Positions 51,981-61,732 of a stretch of DNA of 64,000 nucleotides are shown piece by piece. The stretch's first letter is position 1; each line of letters starts with the position of its first letter. The notes beneath the pieces are model-generated. The model saw nothing but the letters and a program-made list of their open reading frames with translations, was not told the DNA's origin and made no database searches. The stretch is taken from assembly GCA_030432565.1 (NCBI GenBank), contig JAUIGV010000003.1:1-64000 (forward strand), written 5' to 3'. The stretch is from Verrucomicrobiia bacterium. Its GTDB lineage: Bacteria > Verrucomicrobiota > Verrucomicrobiia > Verrucomicrobiales > Akkermansiaceae. Made by a program: the position numbers and the translations under genes.

Positions 51981-54900
51981 ATGAATCTGTTTTTTCCTCG
52001 TTTTAGTCTAAGCTGTCTTCTCCTTATGGCTCCGGCCTATGGTCAGGAATTCAGGTCTTATGTGGGCGAATCGAACGCGATTTGGGAGAGCCCGACAAAT
52101 TGGAGCCCCAATCTCGTTCCGGATTCGATTACCGAGGGGGCGCGTCTTGGTAACGGAGCCACAGTCAATGTGGGAGGCAGTCACACCATTTCGGCGCTTG
52201 AGATCAAGAGCGGGAGTCTGATCTTCAATCAAACGAACACCCTGCGGACGAGCACCCTCTTGCTGGAATCGGCCGGAGTGATCGCCGGGCCCGGCACCTT
52301 GGTGATGACCCAGGCAGGCACAATCAGCGATGTCAGCGGAGTGACTTTTAGCAATGTCACTTTCCGAAACGAAGGAACGCTTGAGCTGATTACCGGAATT
52401 GGGCTCGCGCCGGGAACGGTGTTTCAAAATGTCAATACCACCAATTTCGGGGACACGTCTGCGATAGGGATCGCAGCGGGAGGAGCGGGGGCTCCCGGCC
52501 GGATTGATAACACCGGATTTCTGCGAAAAGTACTCGGGGCCGGGACAGCCACAATTGGCATGCCAATCGACAATGATCTCGAAATTGTGAGCGTGCAGGG
52601 GAATTTCGCGATTGCCGGCGATGTGGACAACTCGGGTCAGTTTCGGACGGAGGCCGATGGACGGATCACTCTCACGGGAACCAACACGATGACCGATGGA
52701 TCGCGAATTTTTGGAGATGGCCTCACTCGTATGACCACGGGATCCATGACGATCCCGCCGGGTGCCACGGTCAGCGTTGACAATTTTCTCGCGGATGGAG
52801 GAGCGTTGATCAATCAGGGAACCATGAATTATCAGGGTGCCGATACGGCCTGGAATGGGGTTTCGATCAATGGCAACGGACTCACCCGAATCCAGGACGG
52901 AGCGACTCTTACCATTGAAGCATCTTCGACCGGAACAAGCCTTGATGGGGGAGGGTCGATTGAGATTGAAGCGGGTGGCCGACTCTTGTTTGAAGGCGAC
53001 ACCAGCAATCTCACGAGCAACTCAGTGTCCACGTTGGTCAATCGAGGCACGATCGAATTTGCCGCCGATGGAAGCATTTTGCAGAATGGTCCCTCTGCCG
53101 ACCGCCTGATGACTCTCCGCAATGAAGCCGGGGGCAGGATCATTAAAACGGGAGCCGGCAATGATGAGACAGATTTTGTAGCGAAGCTCATCAACAGAGG
53201 AACGTTCAGGGTGGAAACGGGTAACTTGACTTTGTTTCGCGAGTCGGATTTCTCCTCGCCTCTGGAGGTGCTGCCCGGAGCGACCGTGAGTTTTCGTGCG
53301 GGGACTTCGACTCCGTCGATTTTTAGAAGCGGGACACAGCTGACCGGCGGTGGTGAGGTGATCCTGAGAACGGCGGTCGAGCTGGAAGCCGGGGCTGTGG
53401 TGGATGCCGGATCGATTTCACTTCAGTCCTCGTCTCGATTGTTTGGCTCCGGAACGCTCCGGGTCACAGGGAGCGGAGAGTGGCAAAGCGGGACGCTCGA
53501 CGATCAGGTGGTTCTTGAGATTGCACCGGGCGGAACGATGTCTCTGTCCGGGACGGGGTCACGTTCCGTGGGAACCGGTGCCAGTCCGACGATTCGTAAT
53601 CGCGGGCTTTTTGAGATCGCATCCACGGCAAATCTTTCCAGCAATGGGAGCGCGCTTTTTGAGAACGAAGGAACTCTTGTTCTGACCGAAGCGGGACGGT
53701 TTGCCACAAATTCGGGCGACTCAACGGTGCTGGTCAATACCGGAACGATCATCAAGGAGGCCGGAGTTGCGACCGGGAACAATGCCCGCTCCATCTTGCC
53801 GGTTGATTTGCGGCATGAGGGTGTTCTGGAGGTTCGCTCGGGAATTCTCGATGTCTTTGGTGCCCATGAAATTGCTTCTCCCATTTTGGTGGAGGATGGA
53901 GCGATCCTGAGATTGGATGGCAACGAAACCACTACTTTTCTTGCGGGCGGATCTGTCACCGGAAGGGGAAGTCTGGAACACAAAGGTAGTGACATCATCA
54001 TTCCGGCCGGTGTTCGGACTTCCTTTTCGAATTACAAAACGCCATCTGGCAGCGGAGAAGTCAGGGGTGAGGGGACTTTTGTACTTGCCGATGATTCCTC
54101 TTTCACTCGTTTGAATCACATTGGGCCAGGGACGACCGAGGTCGCGCCTGGAGCGAATCTTGAAATCACTCCGGGCTCTTTCCGTCTTAGCGAGGGAAGG
54201 ATCTTCCATGTGCTGGGCGAAGTTGATTTTCCGGGCAGTTTCTCATTTTCGGCAACCAATGGCATGACTTTGAGAAACGAGGGGGTGATGATCTTCAGGG
54301 ATTCTTCTTCGTGGATCCACAGCGGAGGCAAATACGTCATTGAGAATACCGGGGTAATCAGGCTTGAGGCGGCACCCAATGATACCATCTCTTTCGGTCC
54401 CGATGAAATCTCGGGAAGTGGCCTGTTCGACGTCGTGAGCGGAAGGCTTCGTTTTGCAAGGCCGGTCGAGTTTGCAGGGAACATTCGGATCGCTGCCGGG
54501 GCTCAACTCAATGGTTCAGGCTTAACCCTGGGGCCGGCCTCGACGGTCTCGGGAACAGGATTGATTGGAAGTTCGGTGACCTTGAAAGGTCGGATGGCAC
54601 CGGGGCTTTCCATCGGAACTTTGAACGTTTCCGGTTCTGCGACGTTCACCCCCTCCGGTTCTCTGGAGGTGGAATTGGGCGACGGCACCAGCGACCAACT
54701 GGCGGTCATTTCCACCCTCGACCTTGGAGGCCTGACGATTTTGCCGACTCCGGTGGCGGGTTACACCCCCTCCGTCGGGGATTCCTGGGTCATTGCGACA
54801 GCGGGATCGATTACTGGTTCGGTGGGTTTGGTGAGTCAGGCCGGAGCCGCGCCGGGTTTTGGCTACTTCCTGACGCAGAGTGGTAACGAGCTGACCCTGA

Positions 54901-55331
54901 CGTATGAAGCAGTTGAGAGTTTTCAGGATGCCATTGAAGCCGCCATTGGTGTGGCTCTCGGTGCGAACCCCGACCTGACAGCATTTGCGACGGGTGATCT
55001 GGATGGTGACGGAGTACAGGACCTCACGGACTGGGCCTTTGGGGGAACCTTGGGCGGAGCTGATCCAGGTCGCAGCTTGCGAATCGATTCCGTCCTGCAG
55101 ACCAGCCCCACAACCCGCGAACTTGTCATTGCCTTTCCGATTCGCTCCATTGTGAGTGATGTCACAATCAGTTTGGAAGGTGACCCGGATCTCGATGGAA
55201 TTTTTAACCAAGTGACGTTTGCTCCGGCCGGAACCGAAGTGCGCAATGGGATTCTTTTTCAAACCGGGACCGTCGAGCTGCCGATGAGTGCCTCCAGGAA
55301 TTTCCTGCGCGTGAGAGTTGCATTGAACTGA
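51981..55331 (+). CDS. Large secreted beta-helix (autotransporter-passenger-like) protein
   Basis: 1116 aa with a signal peptide (MNLFFPRFSLSCLLLMAPAY). The long middle (about 25-960) is a right-handed beta-helix with repeated TxGxLxxxxxGTxxxxG-type turns, such as GPGTLVMTQAGTISDVSG, FRNEGTLELITG and FENEGTLVLTEAGRFAT, as in PATR/autotransporter passenger repeats. A DGDGVQDLTDWAFGG-containing segment and the beta tail (NFLRVRVALN) end it. There is no outer-membrane barrel and no PEP-CTERM, so how it is secreted or anchored is unclear. Confidence 0.82.
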   Translation: MNLFFPRFSLSCLLLMAPAYGQEFRSYVGESNAIWESPTNWSPNLVPDSITEGARLGNGATVNVGGSHTISALEIKSGSLIFNQTNTLRTSTLLLESAGVIAGPGTLVMTQAGTISDVSGVTFSNVTFRNEGTLELITGIGLAPGTVFQNVNTTNFGDTSAIGIAAGGAGAPGRIDNTGFLRKVLGAGTATIGMPIDNDLEIVSVQGNFAIAGDVDNSGQFRTEADGRITLTGTNTMTDGSRIFGDGLTRMTTGSMTIPPGATVSVDNFLADGGALINQGTMNYQGADTAWNGVSINGNGLTRIQDGATLTIEASSTGTSLDGGGSIEIEAGGRLLFEGDTSNLTSNSVSTLVNRGTIEFAADGSILQNGPSADRLMTLRNEAGGRIIKTGAGNDETDFVAKLINRGTFRVETGNLTLFRESDFSSPLEVLPGATVSFRAGTSTPSIFRSGTQLTGGGEVILRTAVELEAGAVVDAGSISLQSSSRLFGSGTLRVTGSGEWQSGTLDDQVVLEIAPGGTMSLSGTGSRSVGTGASPTIRNRGLFEIASTANLSSNGSALFENEGTLVLTEAGRFATNSGDSTVLVNTGTIIKEAGVATGNNARSILPVDLRHEGVLEVRSGILDVFGAHEIASPILVEDGAILRLDGNETTTFLAGGSVTGRGSLEHKGSDIIIPAGVRTSFSNYKTPSGSGEVRGEGTFVLADDSSFTRLNHIGPGTTEVAPGANLEITPGSFRLSEGRIFHVLGEVDFPGSFSFSATNGMTLRNEGVMIFRDSSSWIHSGGKYVIENTGVIRLEAAPNDTISFGPDEISGSGLFDVVSGRLRFARPVEFAGNIRIAAGAQLNGSGLTLGPASTVSGTGLIGSSVTLKGRMAPGLSIGTLNVSGSATFTPSGSLEVELGDGTSDQLAVISTLDLGGLTILPTPVAGYTPSVGDSWVIATAGSITGSVGLVSQAGAAPGFGYFLTQSGNELTLTYEAVESFQDAIEAAIGVALGANPDLTAFATGDLDGDGVQDLTDWAFGGTLGGADPGRSLRIDSVLQTSPTTRELVIAFPIRSIVSDVTISLEGDPDLDGIFNQVTFAPAGTEVRNGILFQTGTVELPMSASRNFLRVRVALN

Positions 55332-56237
55332 TCAGGAGGCGATTTGGGAGAATTGTTTGGTGAGAGGACTTCGGGAGCTTGCGAGATCTTGAAGATGGTG
55401 AACCACGGCCTCCAGGCTTTCATCGAGAGTTGAGGTTCCGGCGGTGAGTCCTACTTTGCGGATGCCATCGAGCCATTCTGGTTGGATGTCGTTTGGTCCT
55501 TCGATGTGATGGGCCTGACAAGCCAATTTACGGGCGGTGCGGGCGAGTTGTGCGGTGTTATTGGAGTTTTTTCCTCCAATCGCCAGAACGAGTTCGGCTT
55601 GCTGGCAAAGTTCGTGCAGCGCGGTTTGTCGATCCTTGGTGGGATGGCAGACGGTATCGAAGTAGGCGACCTCCACTTCGGGGCGTTGTTTACGCACTTC
55701 GTTCACAAGTGCGCGGACCCGATCGATGGGTTGGGTGGTTTGTGAAATTATGCCGATGCGTTTGACGTGTGGAATGGCTGAGATGTCGTCGGGAGAAAGG
55801 ATGATGCGGGCGTTTGGAAAATCACCCTGGAGACCGCGGACCTCGACGTGTCCTTCCTTGCCAATGATGACCGGTTGGTATCCCGCGGCTACGATCTTGG
55901 CGAGTTTGGCGTGAGCGACCTTGACCAATGGGCAGGTGGTGTCGGTGACCTGGTAACCGGCTTTTGCCCAACGCTTGCGGTCGCGATCAGCAGCACCGTG
56001 TGCGGTGATGATGACGCGTTTGGTTGGAGCTTGTGATTGTTCGAGGGGAGCGGAGCGGGCACCTCGGGAAGCGAGACGTGATTTGACGGTGGGGTTGTGG
56101 GCCAGTTGACCGAGAATGGTAGCGGATTCATTTTTAAGAACGGCTTCGGTGGTTTCAATGGCCTGTCGAACCCCGAAGCACATGCCGGTGTGTTTCGCGA
56201 TGAGGATGTCGTAGCGTGGAGTAGGGATGGTCTTCAT
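55332..56237 (-). CDS. ispH: 4-hydroxy-3-methylbut-2-enyl diphosphate reductase
   Basis: 301 aa from the ATG at 56237 (MKTIPTPRYDILIAKHTGMC). IspH reduces HMBPP to IPP and DMAPP, the last step of the MEP isoprenoid pathway. The three Fe-S cluster cysteines are Cys20 (GMCFGV), Cys102 (TTCPLV) and Cys197 (DTVCHPT). His47 (LAHNP), His80 (TAHG) and the NxS-type GKNSNNT near 223-229 also fit. The upstream part of the open frame (to 56348) has no conserved features and was excluded. Confidence 0.93.
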   Translation of the reverse strand: MKTIPTPRYDILIAKHTGMCFGVRQAIETTEAVLKNESATILGQLAHNPTVKSRLASRGARSAPLEQSQAPTKRVIITAHGAADRDRKRWAKAGYQVTDTTCPLVKVAHAKLAKIVAAGYQPVIIGKEGHVEVRGLQGDFPNARIILSPDDISAIPHVKRIGIISQTTQPIDRVRALVNEVRKQRPEVEVAYFDTVCHPTKDRQTALHELCQQAELVLAIGGKNSNNTAQLARTARKLACQAHHIEGPNDIQPEWLDGIRKVGLTAGTSTLDESLEAVVHHLQDLASSRSPLTKQFSQIAS

Positions 56238-56495
56238 TTCGGGCACAAAGTTGGCCCGGGTGTGTGGAGAGAGAATGAAGGAGAGGAGAAGATTGTGTGA
56301 AACCGATTCTTGGGCTCTCGACTGAAATGACCACGATTTTAGAGGCAATCGAAAGGGAGGTTCGAAGCAGTGGTATCATGGCTTCCATGGCCGGTTCCCC
56401 TTGAAATGACAAAGGGTTGGAGGTAGATGGTCGGCGTGACTCGAATTGTGACATCGCACTCGCCCGTGCTACGAGTCAGCAAGATTCATCATCAA

Positions 56496-56789
56496 ATGAC
56501 ATTCACCCCGATATCATCAGCTTTACTCGTGTGGTGTTTTGCAGGTGTGGGTGCCACGGGTGAAGAAAAGCGATCTTCGGTAATGGTTTGGAAGGACGGG
56601 GAATACCACAAGCTCTGCGAGGGTAGGGTTGCTGCGGACTCGAAAAACCAGATCAAAAGTGATTCACTGCCTGCCGAACCGAAAGGGAATGTGGGAAAGA
56701 GCATCGCTGACCACTCTGCTACGGCTCTGAAATCGGAACCGGAGGGTAAAGAGATGACTCAACCAGTATCGGAGGGGCACTGTTGTTAG
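56496..56789 (+). CDS. Small secreted protein, unknown function
   Basis: 97 aa from the ATG at 56496 (MTFTPISSALLVWCFAGVGA), giving a signal peptide; a longer frame from 56427 lacks signal character. It contains VWKDGEYHKLCEGRVAADSK and ends in CC. It lies 4 bp before the next gene and is probably cotranscribed with it. Not recognised. Confidence 0.5.
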   Translation: MTFTPISSALLVWCFAGVGATGEEKRSSVMVWKDGEYHKLCEGRVAADSKNQIKSDSLPAEPKGNVGKSIADHSATALKSEPEGKEMTQPVSEGHCC

Positions 56790-56793
56790 CGGG

Positions 56794-57300
56794 ATGAGAA
56801 GCCTCAAACATTCATTCCTTCAAAAAATGGATCGGTTGGCTGCCATCATCTACACTTTCTTTTTAGTAAGTTGCGAGGAGCCTGCGTCAAAATTTGAAGA
56901 TGATCCGTGGGATGGCTTTACGGAACACGAAAAGATTTTTGACTGTATGTACTCGGGCGTTATGGATTGCCTTCCGGAATCGGTTCACCCTGTGGAGGAC
57001 TATACTTTGATTCTCAAAGGGCATTGGGAAAGCCCGCAGAGTGTGCCCGAAATCTCTGCGGTAATCGCAAGGAAAGAAGACAGGGCAATCAAAACTGCGA
57101 TTGGGCTGAAAGCGGTAGAGGAACTGTTTACGACGATTGAACCGAAATCAACGATACGCCGTTACTACAAGTGCACAGTGCCTCTGACTTATAATGTGCC
57201 TCAAGAACAGGTGGATCAGGCGGAAGCGTTGATTCCTGAGGGCCTGATCTGGCATGGCGACGTCGCCCGGAATGTCGTCTGTACCTGTCCCAAGGGCTAA
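56794..57300 (+). CDS. Small lipoprotein, unknown function
   Basis: 168 aa, or 157 from the ATG at 56827 (MDRLAAIIYTFFLVSCEEPA) with lipobox FLVSC. Residues after the lipid Cys are acidic (about 29-50), and several later Cys (DCMYSGVMDC, KCTV, VVCTC) suggest disulfides. It follows the 97-aa secreted protein closely. No family recognised. Confidence 0.6.
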   Translation: MRSLKHSFLQKMDRLAAIIYTFFLVSCEEPASKFEDDPWDGFTEHEKIFDCMYSGVMDCLPESVHPVEDYTLILKGHWESPQSVPEISAVIARKEDRAIKTAIGLKAVEELFTTIEPKSTIRRYYKCTVPLTYNVPQEQVDQAEALIPEGLIWHGDVARNVVCTCPKG

Positions 57301-57456
57301 GAGATGCGGGCACAAGCAAATGTCGGGTGGTCACCCCCGCTTGCGGAGTTTATCGCAATTGCCACGCCGGAGCGTTCCACAGGCAGGGAAAGCAAGGACG
57401 AACGGCTGCAGGCGGCCTCCAGGTGGAAGGTCGGGGCCAAAGACGTCTTCACGGTT

Positions 57457-58368
57457 TCAGCTCTTCCACGCGTCTGAGACGAGAATTCCGGCCAGTTGAT
57501 CTGCCGGTTTGGAGAGCTTGGCGCCTTTCTTTTTGAGAAGGTAAATCTTCCTTGTGGGCACAGGCTTTTTAAAGGATCGCACGACCACTTTGTCGGGCAT
57601 GCTGTTACGAATGGCCAGTTTGGGAACGACTGCCATACCGAGATTTGCGGAGACCATGGCGAGGGCGGTCTCAAGTTGGTCGCATTGGAGGCCTTGCTCG
57701 GATTGATTGAGCTGACAGGCTTTCAGGGTTTGGTCGCGGAGGCAGTGGCCGTCGGAGAGTTGGATAAGGTCCTGGGCCTTGAGCTCCGAGGGTTCCGGAT
57801 CCTTTTCGCGGTGAGCCCATTCGTGGCGAACCGGCAGGGCGAGGAGGAGGGGTTCCTCAAAGAGGAGCTTTGTCTGAAGGCCGAAGCGTCTTTGGTCTTC
57901 GGTCGTGACGTCGCTAAGAATGGCGAACTCGATTTCGCCATCGGCGATGCGACGGATGAGATTCGGAGTGCGGTTTTCGCCAACTTCGATTTCGATGCCG
58001 GGATGGCGTCCTCGAAATTCTCCCAGCAGCAAGGGCAGAAGGTAGGGAGCAAGGGTCGGGATGAGGCCAAAGGCGACCTTGCCGGAGCGGAGTTCGCTGC
58101 GGTCATCAAATTGCTGCCTGAGTTTGGCTTCTTCTGCAAAGAGTTTTTCGGCGTGGTGAAGAAGAATGCGTCCCGCATCAGTGGGAACAACGCCGCGACG
58201 TCCCCGCATGAGCAATTGCTCCCCGAGTCTCTTTTCGAGTTCGTTGATGGCCAAACTCATAGCCGGTTGGCTGACCTTGCAGCGTTTCGCGGCGGCGCTC
58301 ATGGTGCCGGTTTCCACCGTTTCCGCGAAGTAACGCAGTTGTTTTAAATCAACAAAGTCTCCAGCCAT
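57457..58368 (-). CDS. oxyR: OxyR-type LysR peroxide sensor
   Basis: 303 aa. An N-terminal LysR wHTH (about 8-67, LKQLRYFAETVETGTMSAAA, KRCKVSQPAMSLAINELEKR) is followed by the substrate-binding-like domain. The redox pair is visible: Cys209 and Cys218 in SDGHCLRDQTLKACQ, spaced as Cys199/Cys208 of Escherichia coli OxyR. Hydrogen peroxide oxidation to a disulfide would switch it on. No catalase or peroxidase gene is adjacent, so its targets lie elsewhere. Confidence 0.9.
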   Translation of the reverse strand: MAGDFVDLKQLRYFAETVETGTMSAAAKRCKVSQPAMSLAINELEKRLGEQLLMRGRRGVVPTDAGRILLHHAEKLFAEEAKLRQQFDDRSELRSGKVAFGLIPTLAPYLLPLLLGEFRGRHPGIEIEVGENRTPNLIRRIADGEIEFAILSDVTTEDQRRFGLQTKLLFEEPLLLALPVRHEWAHREKDPEPSELKAQDLIQLSDGHCLRDQTLKACQLNQSEQGLQCDQLETALAMVSANLGMAVVPKLAIRNSMPDKVVVRSFKKPVPTRKIYLLKKKGAKLSKPADQLAGILVSDAWKS

Positions 58369-58437
58369 GGCGGTGGAGACTCGGGTAATTTTGACTATAA
58401 GTCACGCTAATTATTTGAAAGGTGCCATAAGTTGGAA

Positions 58438-59130
58438 TCACCAGGCGAAAATAACCGGAGCGGCCACGATGGTTGGATTTCCGGGTCCGTTGTTTTCGCT
58501 GATCTCGATCGACGTTGCGTATCCATTCTCGAACTCGACAACGGTCTTGGATTTTTCCTCGTTCGTGGTGTGGGTCAACTGGCGGAAGATTTGGCCGGTG
58601 TAGGGGTCACGAACGGTGTTGAAGTGGCTGACGGTATCATACTCGATGAATTCCCAAACCGTGGTTTGTCCCTTTGCAGTGCGCTTGACCTTCGTTTTGG
58701 TCGGGCGCTTGTGGATTTGGCTGACTTCCTCGGGAGTCATTCCAATGGCAACCTCTTTTTTTTCGATGAGTTCGCGAACGAGGAGCTGACGCGCGTGGAC
58801 CTGTTTGAGCTTCTCGACAAACTTGGGATCTTTGGAGGAAAAGGCCGCAGGAGTGACCCAGCCGGAGACACCGATGCCGTTGTCGCGTTCGCCGCGAACA
58901 AAGTAGGCTTTTTCGGTAAATGAAACGAGTTCGACGTCGATGCCGACCTTGAGCGAGCCACGCTTGCGACCCCCCTGATTGGTGGAGTAAACCCAGCCGG
59001 GCTTCTCGACCTTGAGTTTGATTCCTTTCGGAGCGAATTCCTCAACATAGACCACTCCTTTCTCGGGCTTGTCGGGGAGAGCCATGGCTGGAAAGGCAAG
59101 GAGAAGGACGAGGGAAATGACCGTTTTCAT
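58438..59130 (-). CDS. Secreted SH3-like/SmpA-OmlA-like protein
   Basis: 230 aa with a signal peptide (MKTVISLVLLLAFPAMALPD). Residues about 27-95 are SH3b-like (YVEEFAPKGIKLKVEKPGWV, GSLKVGIDVELVSFTEKAYF). Residues about 125-200 resemble the SmpA/OmlA BAM-associated fold (IGMTPEEVSQIHKRPTKTKV, VWEFIEYDT). The combination suggests an envelope-associated protein binding other proteins. Function unproven. Confidence 0.72.
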   Translation of the reverse strand: MKTVISLVLLLAFPAMALPDKPEKGVVYVEEFAPKGIKLKVEKPGWVYSTNQGGRKRGSLKVGIDVELVSFTEKAYFVRGERDNGIGVSGWVTPAAFSSKDPKFVEKLKQVHARQLLVRELIEKKEVAIGMTPEEVSQIHKRPTKTKVKRTAKGQTTVWEFIEYDTVSHFNTVRDPYTGQIFRQLTHTTNEEKSKTVVEFENGYATSIEISENNGPGNPTIVAAPVIFAW

Positions 59131-59280
59131 GGTACTAGCAGTATAATAAGGGTTTGGAATTTGTCGACAAATGTCTGACGGCGACAGCCGACCCGTTATT
59201 CAATCTAATTCATGCGGGGACTGTTCTTTTTTTGAGTGATGTGCCGCTGAGATAGGCCCGTCTCCTTTTCCGGAGGCGAA

Positions 59281-60543
59281 TTATGGAAAGAGGCCGCGGG
59301 TTTTTTTGACCCGCGCAACGGCATCCACACCTGTGGCGAGCGCTCCCAGCCGGGTGCCGCATTGGTTGCGGTCGCAGAAAGCAAGGAGGTTCTCAAAGGC
59401 TTCGTTGAGTTTGGTTTCGAGCTTGGTGAGGACTTCGGTTTTGGTCCAACTGAAGCGTTGAAGGTTTTGCACCCATTCAAAGTAGCTCACGGTGACGCCG
59501 CCGGCATTGCAGAGGACGTCGGGGATTAGGAAAATGTCACCGCGTTCCTCGATGACGGCATCGGCGGGTTGGGTGGTCGGGCCGTTGGCTGCTTCGGCGA
59601 GGATTCTGCAGCGCAGGTTGGGGGCATTCTTTTCGGTGATGACCCGTTCCAGGGCGGCTGGGACGAGAACATCGCATTCGCGCAGAAGCACCTCATCGGG
59701 ATCAATTGGCTCGGCCTCTTTGAAGCCGGCCACCCCGCCGGTTTTGGCGACATGCGCGCGGAGCTTGTCTGAGTTGATCCCATTGACGTTCCAGATCGCT
59801 CCGGAGACATCGGAAACCCCTCGTACTTTCATCCCGAATGCTTCCATCGTTTCTACAGCATATGAGCCGACATTTCCGTAGCCCTGAACGATTGCGGTGG
59901 CTCCCTGAACGGGCAGTCCAAGCTTGTCAAGTGCGCGGGTCACCAGGAACGCGACTCCGTGACCGGTGGCCTCGGTCCGGCCCTCGCTGCCTTGAAGTTC
60001 CACCGGTTTCCCGGTGATGATTTCCGGAACAAAGCGCCCGGCGTGTGTGGAGTAGGTATCGAGGATCCAGGCCATGTGTTGGGCATTGGTCCCGACATCG
60101 GGTGCCATAACATCGATTTCCGGCCCGATGAAGGGTGTGATTTCCTGGGCGAAGCGACGCGTCAATCTCTCTTGCTCGGTCATGCTGAGTTTGCTGGGGT
60201 CGCAAGTGATGCCGCCTTTGCCCCCGCCATAGGGAAGGCCCATGAGGGAACATTTCCAGTTCATCCACATTGCGAGGGCGGCAACTTCACCGACGTTGAC
60301 CTTGGGGTGAAAGCGGAGGCCGCCTTTGACGGGGCCGCGTGAAAGGTGGTGTTGGACGCGATAGCCGAAGAAGACCTCGGTGCGGCCATCGTCCATGTGA
60401 ACGGGCAGGCTGAAGGTGAGAATACGCTTGGGCCACTTGCAGCGTTCCCGGACCGATTGGTCGAGATTGAGGAAATCGGCCACCCGGTCGAATTGGCCGG
60501 CGGCCATGCCAAAGACGGGATCGTTGAGGAGCTGTTCTTTCAT
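59281..60543 (-). CDS. gdhA: Glutamate (Glu/Leu/Phe/Val) dehydrogenase
   Basis: 420 aa, usual for the hexameric NAD(P)-GDH family. It interconverts glutamate with 2-oxoglutarate and ammonia. Substrate-binding Lys73 (PVKGGLRFHP), Lys97 (NWKCSLMGLPYGGGKGG) and catalytic Lys109 are present, with Asp in PDVGTNAQHMAWI. The Rossmann dinucleotide motif is QGYGNVGSYA. The conserved C-terminal AEAANGPTT and NAGGVTVSYFEW are intact. Family members accept other amino acids too, so substrate is not certain. Confidence 0.92.
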   Translation of the reverse strand: MKEQLLNDPVFGMAAGQFDRVADFLNLDQSVRERCKWPKRILTFSLPVHMDDGRTEVFFGYRVQHHLSRGPVKGGLRFHPKVNVGEVAALAMWMNWKCSLMGLPYGGGKGGITCDPSKLSMTEQERLTRRFAQEITPFIGPEIDVMAPDVGTNAQHMAWILDTYSTHAGRFVPEIITGKPVELQGSEGRTEATGHGVAFLVTRALDKLGLPVQGATAIVQGYGNVGSYAVETMEAFGMKVRGVSDVSGAIWNVNGINSDKLRAHVAKTGGVAGFKEAEPIDPDEVLLRECDVLVPAALERVITEKNAPNLRCRILAEAANGPTTQPADAVIEERGDIFLIPDVLCNAGGVTVSYFEWVQNLQRFSWTKTEVLTKLETKLNEAFENLLAFCDRNQCGTRLGALATGVDAVARVKKTRGLFP

Positions 60544-60650
60544 TCTCCGGGCAATCTAATCAGGGAATCGAATTTTCAAAAACAAATCGTCGGCGGTATG
60601 ATTTTTGGGAGGGAAATTGAACGAAAGGGGTAAGAAGCGGTCAAACGGGG

Positions 60651-61451
60651 ATGATGCGGGTCATTCTGATGTTTTGTTTGTTGTTCCAAGTGAGCCTAAG
60701 TGACGAGATCCTGTCATATGAGGTGAATGGAAGTGTGAAGAAGCCGGGGAAGGTGAAGTGGCAAAGGGGAGTGACCTTGGCGGATGCGATTGAGGCAGCG
60801 GGGGGATTGAAGGGGGATGCGCGGCTTGATCAGGTCACTCTGACTAGAAGTGAGAAACGCTATGTCTTTGATCTTAAAAACGAAACTCACCTAAAGGTTA
60901 AGATTGATTCCGGAGATGTGATCGAGGTGAAACAGGTCGGTTTGATCAGCAAGATCCGGGTGGGGCAGATTTTGCAACTACGGGTCACCGGGGTCCCACC
61001 TGCATCGAAGAAGGAGATTGATGCTGTTTACAGAGTTGACCCGAAGGGAATGGTGGCGGTGTGGAAGATCGGTGCGATCAAAGCACAAGGGAAGACGAAA
61101 GCTGAATTCGCGAAGAACCTTGCTGCGGCTTACAAGAAGGCGGGAATTTTTGAAGCGGCTGTGTTCAAGGTGTTTTCAGATGATAACTGGGGAGATGTGG
61201 CATTAGCGCAAATTACGGTGGGAGGGCAGGTGAGAAAGCCTGGGCATATAATCTGGAAGAAAGGAATGAACCTTCATTCGGCGATTCAGAGTGCAGGTGG
61301 CGAGACTCCTATTGGTGCGATGAATCGAGTGAAACTCTATCGCAATGGCAAGGCGTACGTTTATGACATGAGGCGGAAAGACCACCAAGGAGTCAAGGTC
61401 TATGCCCGCGATGTGGTCGAGGTGCCGGCAAAGAGTAATCGTAGCAGGTAG
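60651..61451 (+). CDS. SLBB/polysaccharide-export-like secreted protein
   Basis: 266 aa with a signal peptide (MMRVILMFCLLFQVSLSDEI). Two SLBB-like modules, about 24-92 (YEVNGSVKKPGKVKWQRGVT, LADAIEAAGGLKGDARLDQV) and about 190-260 (ITVGGQVRKPGHIIWKKGMN, LHSAIQSAGGETPIGAMNRV), flank a central Poly_export-like segment (KIRVGQILQLRVTGVPPASK, VDPKGMVAVWKIGAIKAQGK). Wza-type exporters have this order but are larger and end in a transmembrane helix; here none is seen. Probably a periplasmic export accessory. Confidence 0.78.
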   Translation: MMRVILMFCLLFQVSLSDEILSYEVNGSVKKPGKVKWQRGVTLADAIEAAGGLKGDARLDQVTLTRSEKRYVFDLKNETHLKVKIDSGDVIEVKQVGLISKIRVGQILQLRVTGVPPASKKEIDAVYRVDPKGMVAVWKIGAIKAQGKTKAEFAKNLAAAYKKAGIFEAAVFKVFSDDNWGDVALAQITVGGQVRKPGHIIWKKGMNLHSAIQSAGGETPIGAMNRVKLYRNGKAYVYDMRRKDHQGVKVYARDVVEVPAKSNRSR

Positions 61452-61499
61452 TGGAGGAGCTGGCTTGAATCGCGCTGATTCAGAAGCTAGGTTCCGGCT

Positions 61500-61721
61500 G
61501 TGGAAACGACCAGTGAGCAGATCAAGGCGGAGGCGCGAGCTTGCGATTTGCGCAAGCTGGAGCAGGCGAAGCGGATGACACCGACGGAACGTTTTTTGGC
61601 GGGCGCGGAGTTATTCGAGGAGGCATGCGAGATCACGCTGGCGGGGATTCGTCATCAGTATCCACATTGGACAGATGAGCAGCATCGCGCAGAGCTGAAG
61701 AAACGGGTGAAGAACCTTTAG
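61500..61721 (+). CDS. Small partner protein of a nucleotidyltransferase
   Basis: 73 aa from GTG 61500 (METTSEQIKAEARACDLRKL). Its pattern, ACDLRKLEQAKRMTPTERFL then AGAELFEEACEITLAGIRHQ, ending in a LKKRVKNL helix, matches small proteins encoded directly before AbiEii-like nucleotidyltransferases in many bacteria. The following gene (61733-62137) is a broken copy of such a nucleotidyltransferase. Function of the family is uncertain; a toxin-antitoxin relation has been proposed for related pairs. Confidence 0.65.
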   Translation: METTSEQIKAEARACDLRKLEQAKRMTPTERFLAGAELFEEACEITLAGIRHQYPHWTDEQHRAELKKRVKNL

Positions 61722-61732
61722 TTGAGCCAAGG

